Both the position numbers and the translations under genes were made by a program. From the NCBI GenBank assembly GCA_025359705.1, contig JANYFS010000396.1, positions 1 to 10,953 on the forward strand: DNA of 10,953 nt, given 5' to 3'. Source of the stretch: Deinococcales bacterium (GTDB taxonomy: Bacteria; Deinococcota; Deinococci; Deinococcales; Deinococcaceae). Shown piece by piece: positions 6,612 to 10,953 of this stretch (positions are counted from its first letter, which is position 1; each line of letters begins with the position of its first letter). The notes below the pieces were generated by a model that saw nothing but the letters and a program-made list of their open reading frames with translations, ran no database searches and was not told the origin of the DNA.

Positions 6612-7322
6612 ATGAATTTGGAATCTCTTAAACAACAGGCCGCTCAACAAGCGGTAGGTTATATCAAAAGCGGAATGCGGGTAGGGTTGGGAACGGGCAG
6701 CACTTCAAAATATGCCATCCTAGAGCTAGGACGTTTGCTGGCTGCGGGAGAATTGCACAGCGTTGTGGGCGTGGCTACCAGCCAAGCCAGCCAAGATTTG
6801 GCGGTTTCTTTGGGAATTTCTATGGAGCCGCTCGATCCAGGTATATTGGATTTGGCAATCGACGGCGCAGACGAGATTGACCCCCACCTTAATCTGATTA
6901 AGGGCTTGGGCGGGGCTTTGCTGCGCGAAAAAATGGTAGAGGTTCAGGCCAAAGAACTGATCATCATTGCCGATCATCTCAAACCCGTGGACTTTCTGGG
7001 TCAGAAAACCCCATTGCCGATTGAAGTGGTACCTTTTGGACTCGAGGGGACGATGTTGCGTCTGACCGACTACGGAACCCCCGAATTACGTCTCGAGGTG
7101 GATGGTCGCCCGTACCTCACCGACAATGGCAACCACATTTGCCACTTGCGTTTCGATACAAAAGATGTAGTTTCCCTCGAGCGGCAACTCAAAGGTACTT
7201 TGGGTGTAGTTGAAACGGGTTTTTTCTTAGGCATGGCGACTTTGGCTTTGATCGCTACACCAGAAGGGGTTGTCGAACGGCGGAGAAAACCCTCTAAGAA
7301 GATGTACGGTGAGGATAAATAA
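6612..7322 (+). CDS. rpiA: Ribose-5-phosphate isomerase A
   Basis: A 236-residue enzyme interconverting ribose 5-phosphate and ribulose 5-phosphate in the non-oxidative pentose phosphate pathway. The phosphate-binding VGLGTGSTSKYA (24-35), the catalytic DGADEID (84-90; Asp84, Asp87) and IKGLGGALLREKMVE (96-110; Lys97 and catalytic base Glu106) are intact. Leu99 replaces the commoner Gly of KGGGGA; Thermus enzymes, as I remember them, also vary at this position. The C-terminal VVETGFFLGMA (198-208) is typical, after which a basic tail of about 20 residues (RRRKPSKKMYGEDK) extends a little beyond the usual end. It is followed at 7397-7438 by a terminator shared with the convergent kinase gene. 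Confidence 0.96.
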   Translation: MNLESLKQQAAQQAVGYIKSGMRVGLGTGSTSKYAILELGRLLAAGELHSVVGVATSQASQDLAVSLGISMEPLDPGILDLAIDGADEIDPHLNLIKGLGGALLREKMVEVQAKELIIIADHLKPVDFLGQKTPLPIEVVPFGLEGTMLRLTDYGTPELRLEVDGRPYLTDNGNHICHLRFDTKDVVSLERQLKGTLGVVETGFFLGMATLALIATPEGVVERRRKPSKKMYGEDK

Positions 7323-7365
7323 TTTTTACTCGAGCTTTGCACCTACTTGGTTACTCGAGCCACCC

Positions 7366-7398
7366 CACAAAATAATCACAAAATAACCAGAAAATAAC
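7366..7398. repeat. 11-bp tandem repeat, three copies, beside the terminator
   Basis: CACAAAATAAT (7366-7376), CACAAAATAAC (7377-7387) and CAGAAAATAAC (7388-7398) stand head to tail. The array abuts the terminator hairpin. Read on the minus strand it supplies repeated TTATTTT runs downstream of the hairpin for kinase transcripts. Confidence 0.85.
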
Positions 7399-7438
7399 AA
7401 AATGCCCCCGCATTCCAGCTCGAGCGGGGGTATTTTGT
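7397..7438. terminator. Bidirectional intrinsic terminator between rpiA and the kinase gene
   Basis: CCCCCGC (7405-7411) pairs with GCGGGGG (7424-7430) around a 12-nt loop. Flanking ACAAAA (7397-7402) and TTTTGT (7433-7438) extend the stem past a 2-nt mismatch and give a U-rich tail on both strands. It lies 75-110 nt after rpiA and 11-20 nt after the kinase stop, as expected for convergent genes. A CTCGAG (7419-7424) forms part of the loop. Confidence 0.85.
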
Positions 7439-7448
7439 GGGGTTAGAT

Positions 7449-8504
7449 CTATTTTTTGCGCCCAAACAACCCACTCAAAAAGCCACCTTTTTTCTCGGCA
7501 GGTTTGTTCTCGGATGCAGCGGGAGCGGGGGGGGGCGTGCGGGCATTGGAACCCCCATGCCGTCCGGTATTTTTTGGATCGGCCTGAGCTGCGTTTTGAT
7601 CAAATTTATCTCGAGCCACAGCATAGTCTTCGATAGCGGTATCTGCCAAGCCAGGAATGTGTGGGGTTTCATCGTCCCAGTCCAGCAATTCGGGGGGTGG
7701 AACGTAGTGTTCTTTGCCGCCTAAGCGGGTCAGCGCCTTGAGCAAACTGGTATACAGTTCGGAAGCCGTGGGCCGCTCGAGGGGCTGCTTAGAGAGCGCC
7801 TTTTCCAGATCGCGCAGAGTGCTTTTGGGCAACTCGGGAACCCTCGAGGCCAAAGACTTGGGGTATTGGGTCAGGTGGGCTACCATCAACGCCTCGTAGG
7901 TATCCCCATCGAAGGGGCGGTTGCCATAAAGCAATTCATAGATAAAAATACCCAAACTATAAACATCGCTGGCAAAGCTCGAGCCATTGCCTTGATACAC
8001 TTCGGGAGCCATATAAAAAGGACTGCCTGCGGTCACATTTTGGTTTCCAGTTCGCACCGCGACTCCAAAATCTCCCAAATAAACATTGCCTTCCTTGATA
8101 AAAATATTGGCGGCCTTGATATCTTGGTGAATGATATTTTGACCATGGACGTAGGCTAGTGCCGAAGCAATTTGGGTGGCGTAGCGCAGCCCTGTCACCA
8201 AATCGACCTTGCCTTTGTGGGCCATCACTTGATCGAGGCTGCTTTCAGCAAAGTATTCCAGACACAAATAGGCATCGGGGCCAGAAGGTACGCCACTATG
8301 TGCCTTGACCACATTAGGATGATCGAGCTTGACCGATAAATTGACTTCGGTGGCAAAGCGGTTGGCCTGCTCGGGATCATTGCGAACATCCTCTCGAGGG
8401 ATTTTAAGGGCTACTTCTTTCTTTTGTACATCAAGGGCCAGGTACACCAAAGAACTTTTACCCGTGCCAATCAGATAGTCTATTTTAAAGTCCTTGATGG
8501 ACAC
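7449..8504 (-). CDS. Ser/Thr protein kinase, non-RD type, with basic C-terminal tail
   Basis: A 351-residue Hanks-type kinase that would phosphorylate protein Ser/Thr; substrates are unknown. The kinase domain (about 5-260) has glycine loop IGTGKSSLVY (12-21), in which the usual third glycine is Ser; VALK with Lys34; Glu53 in helix C; catalytic HQDIKAANI (126-134; Asp128, Asn133), where Gln replaces the Arg of HRD; DFG (145-147); APE (166-168); and SDVYSLG (179-185). All catalytic residues are present, so it should be active. After about 265 comes an acidic then Ala/Pro-rich linker and a basic amphipathic end, GGFLSGLFGRKK, with no transmembrane helix or extracellular sensor such as PASTA. 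The start is GTG, supported by AAGGTGGT 6 nt upstream. The gene stands alone, with its own promoter and a repeat-rich leader. Confidence 0.95.
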   Translation of the reverse strand: MSIKDFKIDYLIGTGKSSLVYLALDVQKKEVALKIPREDVRNDPEQANRFATEVNLSVKLDHPNVVKAHSGVPSGPDAYLCLEYFAESSLDQVMAHKGKVDLVTGLRYATQIASALAYVHGQNIIHQDIKAANIFIKEGNVYLGDFGVAVRTGNQNVTAGSPFYMAPEVYQGNGSSFASDVYSLGIFIYELLYGNRPFDGDTYEALMVAHLTQYPKSLASRVPELPKSTLRDLEKALSKQPLERPTASELYTSLLKALTRLGGKEHYVPPPELLDWDDETPHIPGLADTAIEDYAVARDKFDQNAAQADPKNTGRHGGSNARTPPPAPAASENKPAEKKGGFLSGLFGRKK

Positions 8505-8520
8505 CTGAACACCACCTTAT

Positions 8521-8560
8521 TTTTGGTTATGCTTGCTGAGTTTTGGTTATGCTTGCCCAG
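8521..8560. repeat. 20-bp tandem duplication in the kinase leader
   Basis: Copies at 8521-8540 and 8541-8560 share TTTTGGTTATGCTTGC and end TGAG and CCAG respectively (18 of 20 identical). In the kinase transcript it would lie immediately before the ribosome site. Confidence 0.9.
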
Positions 8561-8570
8561 CTTTTTGACT

Positions 8571-8624
8571 GAGTTGTTTAGGTTGAGTTGTACTTTTTGA
8601 GTCGTACTTTTGAGTCGTACTTTT
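8571..8624. repeat. 13-14-bp tandem array in the kinase leader
   Basis: Units are GAGTTGTTTAGGTT (8571-8584), GAGTTGTACTTTTT (8585-8598), GAGTCGTACTTTT (8599-8611) and GAGTCGTACTTTT (8612-8624). The last two are identical and the array degrades toward the kinase. Confidence 0.85.
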
Positions 8625-8648
8625 CTGCTGGGATCGGCTTCGAGATAA

Positions 8649-8676
8649 CTTTTATTCTACAAGCCCCGCTTGTCAA
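8649..8676 (-). promoter_or_regulatory. Putative sigma-70-type promoter of the kinase gene
   Basis: On the minus strand a perfect -35 TTGACA (8671-8676) is followed after 16 nt by TAAAAG (8649-8654, 4/6 to TATAAT). Transcription would begin near 8642 and give a leader of about 135 nt containing two repeat arrays before the GTG start. The -35 is strong, the -10 is mediocre. Confidence 0.5.
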
Positions 8677-8689
8677 TTTCTCTACTCTC

Positions 8690-8741
8690 GAGCTGTTCTT
8701 ACCCTCTATTCTTGCCCTGTATTCTTGACCTGTATTCTAAA
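8690..8741. repeat. 13-bp tandem array, about four copies
   Basis: Units are GAGCTGTTCTTAC (8690-8702), CCTCTATTCTTGC (8703-8715), CCTGTATTCTTGA (8716-8728) and CCTGTATTCTAAA (8729-8741), with a partial fifth, CCAATTCTAAAA. It lies just upstream of the putative kinase promoter, where a regulator could bind at about one helical turn per copy. Confidence 0.85.
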
Positions 8742-8780
8742 CCAATTCTAAAAGAGAAGCGCAAAAATTTTCACAGCGCA

Positions 8781-8850
8781 CTCAGGTCAATCTGCTCAGC
8801 CTAATTTGTTCAGCCTGATTTACTCAGGTCAATTTACTCAAGCCAAGTGC
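8781..8850. repeat. 14-bp tandem array, five copies, crossing a stop codon
   Basis: Units are CTCAGGTCAATCTG (8781-8794), CTCAGCCTAATTTG (8795-8808), TTCAGCCTGATTTA (8809-8822), CTCAGGTCAATTTA (8823-8836) and CTCAAGCCAAGTGC (8837-8850). The first and fourth are nearly identical. The last two units lie over the end of the DUF3809-like gene and contain its TGA. Confidence 0.85.
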
Positions 8851-9306
8851 AATACCCTTGGGAAATTCTTGGCCCACCCGCTCGAGGGACTTTTGGGCGG
8901 TCAGATCGACCATTTTGCGAAAGGCCATGCCGCCCCATTTTTCGCCTGCGGGCATGTCGATGTGAATATCCACCTCGAGGGAATAGTGAAGTTCACCTGG
9001 CAGAGCGCTGCCCACCCCCGAAATTCCTGCCCAAGTTTTGCCAGGCAGGGTCATGGCGTGCAACTTGGCCCCTTGCGCGGTTGGCTCGAGGCGGCTTTGA
9101 AAAGGAAACACCAATTCGCCCAGCATGGGAACCGAAAAATGAAGTTCGGCCTTGACCGTTTTTTGCCCATTTGTTTCCAGTATCTCGAGGTTGCGAATAA
9201 AAGATACTTCGTTTAGCCCCAGTTGGGGCGCTTGCAAATAGGCAATGGTCTGTAGGGGGGTGTGGCTCGAGGGGATTTGGAAGCGTTCTTGAAAGCTGAG
9301 TTTCAT
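8824..9306 (-). CDS. DUF3809-like protein, last gene of the hemA cluster
   Basis: A 160-residue, apparently soluble protein with no signal peptide or membrane segment. I do not recognise a catalytic motif. Overall look and position resemble the DUF3809 family I associate with Deinococcus-Thermus: N-terminal MKLSFQERFQIP, a central beta-rich VKAELHFSVPMLGELVFPFQSRL, then GELHYSLEVDIHIDMP and a final helix, KMVDLTAQKSLERVGQEFPKG. The pattern of alternating strands around a late amphipathic helix is reminiscent of START-like or polyketide-cyclase folds, but that is inference only. The start at 9306 is chosen because GGAAGA lies 6 nt upstream and it clears the previous stop; the longer frame from 9324 overlaps it. 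Only 2 nt separate it from the upstream gene, so co-translation is likely. Its 3' end lies in a 14-bp repeat array. Confidence 0.68.
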   Translation of the reverse strand: MKLSFQERFQIPSSHTPLQTIAYLQAPQLGLNEVSFIRNLEILETNGQKTVKAELHFSVPMLGELVFPFQSRLEPTAQGAKLHAMTLPGKTWAGISGVGSALPGELHYSLEVDIHIDMPAGEKWGGMAFRKMVDLTAQKSLERVGQEFPKGIALGLSKLT

Positions 9307-9308
9307 GT

Positions 9309-9581
9309 TTAATCTTCCATCCATTCCACACGGTAATTATGTTCTTGCATTGCGGCTTGTACCTCGGCATCACTGAGGGTGTGTAACCTCGAGCGGTGGG
9401 CAAAAAGTGGCGTACTGGAGGCATAGCCCACCCGAATGACCAGGGCTTCGCTATCTTCGTCTTTACCCATTTTCCAAACCAAATGCCCCGCCAAGGTCTC
9501 GAGCGCTCGCTCGAGTTCGGATTGTTCGGATTGTTCCGATACAGGGGATGGATCTGATGAAAGGTCAAATGAATCTGGCAT
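9309..9581 (-). CDS. Small DUF3248-like protein following hemA
   Basis: A 90-residue protein: an acidic, low-complexity N-terminus (MPDSFDLSSDPSPVSEQSEQ) containing a three-fold Ser-Glu-Gln run, then a compact domain, ALETLAGHLVWKMGKDEDSE, a strand with ALVIRVGYASSTPLFAHRSR and an ending in HNYRVEWMED. It resembles DUF3248, a small family I associate with Thermus and Deinococcus; function unknown. The frame stays open into hemA back to 9809, but the ATG at 9581, 5 nt after the hemA stop, is the sensible start. No Shine-Dalgarno is evident; TAAACT at the hemA stop could be an internal -10, or translation may be coupled. The 2-nt gap to the next gene supports an operon. Confidence 0.7.
   Translation of the reverse strand: MPDSFDLSSDPSPVSEQSEQSELERALETLAGHLVWKMGKDEDSEALVIRVGYASSTPLFAHRSRLHTLSDAEVQAAMQEHNYRVEWMED
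9516..9540. repeat. 9-bp in-frame tandem repeat inside the DUF3248-like gene
   Basis: TTCGGATTG stands twice (9516-9524, 9525-9533), followed by a partial TTCCGAT. On the minus strand it encodes SEQSEQSEL at the junction between the disordered-looking N-terminus and the folded domain. Confidence 0.8.
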
Positions 9582-9586
9582 AGGAT

Positions 9587-10828
9587 TTAGTTTACCCGCT
9601 GAGCTGGCTCCAAAACTGTCACAAAGATCGGAAAACCCTCGAACTGTGCCGACAGGCGGTGTCGGGTGGCTCCCTCGAGCCTGCGGCGCTGGCGTGGGGT
9701 CAACTCGGAAAGAACTGTCCCGCTTTGGAGCAATTCCTGCTGTACCAAACGCTCGAGGGTGGCTTGTTGCTGCTGCAATGCTGTGCGGTTTTGGTACATA
9801 GCATACCAATGTAGGTAGCGCTCGAGGGCCGTCGCAATAATTTTTTGAGCTTGCGGTATTTTGCTGGCCCGCGCGTGCAGGTTGCGCTCCACAATCGAGG
9901 TCAGGTCATCCAGGTTGTACAAATAGGCTCCCTCGAGGTGGCCCACTTCGGGGTCGATGATGCGGGGGACGCTGATGTCGATTAAAAACATGGGGCGCTC
10001 GAGGCGCTGCTCGAGGGCGTGGCGCACACGGTGGGGCTGAATCACATAGTGCGGGGCAGCGCTCGAGGCGATTACCACATCGGCATGGGGCAGCACTTCA
10101 CACAAACGGTCTACCGCACAGGCTTTGCCGCCCCACTGATCCGCCAGTTTTTGAGCGCGTTCCACCGTGCGGTTGACCACATACACTTCGGCAATGCCTT
10201 TGGCCTTGAGGTGGGTCAGGGTAAGCTCGGCGGTTTCACCCGCACCCACCACCATTGCAGTTTTGCCCGTCAGATCTCCCAAAATATCTTGGGCCAATTG
10301 CACCGCTGCGTAACTGACCGACACCGCCACATCGGAAATACCGGTTTGGTGGCGCACCTGCTTCCCCACCTCGAGGGCGCTTTGAAAGGCTTTGTTCAGC
10401 ACACTGTGGGTGTGGCCTTGGCTATGCGCGGTTTGCCAGGCACGGCGCACCTGACCCAAAATCTGGGTCTCGCCCAGCACCAAACTGTCCAGGCCGCTCG
10501 AGACTTGATACAAATGCTCGAGGGCGTGCCTACCTTGGTAGCAATACAAATAGGGCCGCATGGACACGCCCCAAGCTCCTTCAAAAGCCGCAAGCGCGTC
10601 GCCCTGCACCCCCGCAAAATAGACTTCGGTACGGTTGCAGGTGGAAAGCAGCACCACCTCGAGGGCGTGTTTGCGAAGATGCTCGAGCAGCCCTGCCATT
10701 TCGCTATCGCGCATTGCAACCCGCTCGCGGATGGACAGCGGCGCACTTTTATGATTGACTCCCACCACGGTAATCACGGTGTTTTGAGTTGAGGTGTGCG
10801 GCAATACCTGAAAAAATCTATTTGGCAT
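9587..10828 (-). CDS. hemA: Glutamyl-tRNA reductase
   Basis: A 413-residue NADPH-dependent enzyme that reduces glutamyl-tRNA(Glu) to glutamate-1-semialdehyde, the first committed step of C5-pathway tetrapyrrole synthesis. The catalytic domain carries VVGVNHKSAPLSIRE (21-35), the nucleophile Cys64 in STCNRTE (62-68), and GLDSLVLGETQILGQVR (112-128). The NADPH-binding Rossmann domain has MVVGAGETAELT (192-203), VVNRT (217-221) and IASSAAPH (253-260). The C-terminal dimerisation helices follow from about 310 (PQAQKIIATALERYLHW). Complete, normal length. The ATG at 10828 follows the upstream stop without a gap and has GGGAG 8 nt before it. A GTG at residue 18 would fit the family N-terminus more tightly but has no ribosome site. 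Expression with the upstream gene and two small downstream genes is likely. Confidence 0.97.
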   Translation of the reverse strand: MPNRFFQVLPHTSTQNTVITVVGVNHKSAPLSIRERVAMRDSEMAGLLEHLRKHALEVVLLSTCNRTEVYFAGVQGDALAAFEGAWGVSMRPYLYCYQGRHALEHLYQVSSGLDSLVLGETQILGQVRRAWQTAHSQGHTHSVLNKAFQSALEVGKQVRHQTGISDVAVSVSYAAVQLAQDILGDLTGKTAMVVGAGETAELTLTHLKAKGIAEVYVVNRTVERAQKLADQWGGKACAVDRLCEVLPHADVVIASSAAPHYVIQPHRVRHALEQRLERPMFLIDISVPRIIDPEVGHLEGAYLYNLDDLTSIVERNLHARASKIPQAQKIIATALERYLHWYAMYQNRTALQQQQATLERLVQQELLQSGTVLSELTPRQRRRLEGATRHRLSAQFEGFPIFVTVLEPAQRVN

Positions 10829-10953
10829 CTATCTGACTCCCAAAGTGTGGGCAATAGTCTGAGCAATTTCTGTTTTCAGTAGCTCGAGGGGAACCGCCCG
10901 TTCTGCCGCGCCCAAAGTCAAAATCTGGCGGCGTTGTGCTGTCCAGTCTTGCA
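10829..10953 (-). CDS. 3' end of an unidentified gene upstream of hemA
   Basis: The last 40 residues of a protein running in from the right edge, reading QDWTAQRRQILTLGAAERAV onward and ending ...AQTIAHTLGVR before TAG. The TAG abuts the hemA ATG with no spacer, and the hemA ribosome site lies inside this gene, so the two are surely cotranscribed and probably translationally coupled. The sequence looks helical and soluble. I cannot assign a family; in many bacteria the hemA partner is a siroheme-synthase-type dehydrogenase or a cytochrome c assembly protein, but nothing visible proves either. Confidence 0.75.
   Translation of the reverse strand, partial: QDWTAQRRQILTLGAAERAVPLELLKTEIAQTIAHTLGVR

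Larger units (their letters stand above)
8505..8823. other. 319-bp non-coding spacer made of several tandem repeat arrays
   Basis: No credible gene was seen on either strand. Reading upstream from the kinase start it holds the kinase ribosome site, a 20-bp x2 array (8521-8560), a 13-14-bp x4 array (8571-8624), a promoter (8649-8676), a 13-bp x4 array (8690-8741), and most of a 14-bp x5 array (8781-8850). It also carries the 3' end of the hemA-side transcript, for which I see no clear intrinsic terminator. Confidence 0.8.
15..10888. repeat. Dispersed highly iterated palindrome CTCGAG (about 87 copies)
   Basis: The first copy is at 15-20 and the last at 10883-10888. By hand count there are about 87 copies, or one per roughly 126 bp; base composition near 53% GC predicts about 3. 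Copies occur in genes on both strands, in all three codon phases, in spacers (for example 492, 507, 5521, 7329, 7355) and in the loop of the bidirectional terminator. Spacing is irregular; the longest copy-free run I found is 6356-7040. Confidence 0.9.

Noticed and set aside
2822..7322. A single functional operon or new multi-gene system from the acyl-CoA ligase to rpiA
   Set aside because: The products belong to unrelated pathways and each start after the ligase has its own promoter-like box, so only co-orientation is supported.
8440..8475. Walker A P-loop in the kinase (GTGKSS)
   Set aside because: The spacing of GxxxxGK[ST] is not met; it is the kinase glycine loop, followed by VALK and all kinase subdomains.
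8505..8850. CRISPR array
   Set aside because: Units are 13-20 bp, directly adjacent without spacers, and differ between arrays; no cas genes.
10019..10792. 257-codon open frame on + opposite hemA
   Set aside because: hemA is unmistakable on the minus strand; the antisense frame has no recognisable motif and its openness follows from GC-biased codon use and palindromic CTCGAG codons.

Overview
The window reads as a chromosomal housekeeping segment from a member of the Deinococcus-Thermus phylum (Deinococcota). Three things suggest this. RpiA and the acyl-CoA ligase look like their Thermus relatives as I remember them. Two small genes after hemA resemble families I associate with this phylum. 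Several genes carry an extended -10 box 6-8 nt before the ATG, the leaderless layout common in Deinococcus. Base composition looks only slightly above 50% GC, which is low for most Thermus and Deinococcus. Genus is not determinable from sequence alone, and no phage, transposon, rRNA, tRNA or CRISPR element was seen.

Layout. 1-446 (+) is the 3' end of a DUF512 protein. 540-2680 (-) holds a cysteine-hydrolase amidase, a DedA membrane protein and thiamine pyrophosphokinase. 2822-7322 (+) holds a fatty-acyl-CoA ligase, DNA polymerase III delta (holA), a possible 25-codon ORF coupled to a PhnA/YjdM zinc-ribbon protein, a Bcp peroxiredoxin and ribose-5-phosphate isomerase. A bidirectional terminator at 7397-7438 separates rpiA from a convergent Ser/Thr protein kinase (7449-8504, -). 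8824-10953 (-) is an operon-like run: unknown gene 3' end, hemA, a DUF3248-like gene and a DUF3809-like gene. The genes are mostly unrelated in pathway: heme precursor synthesis, thiamine diphosphate, lipid activation, replication, peroxide defence and pentose phosphates.

Two features of the DNA itself stand out. First, the palindrome CTCGAG occurs about 87 times by hand count, where about 3 would be expected by composition. It lies in all codon frames, in spacers and in a terminator, much like the cyanobacterial HIP1 element. Second, spacers are repeatedly built of short tandem duplications with 11-20 bp units. The spacer upstream of the kinase (8505-8823) is the extreme case: four different arrays lie side by side, and one runs across the stop codon of the neighbouring gene.
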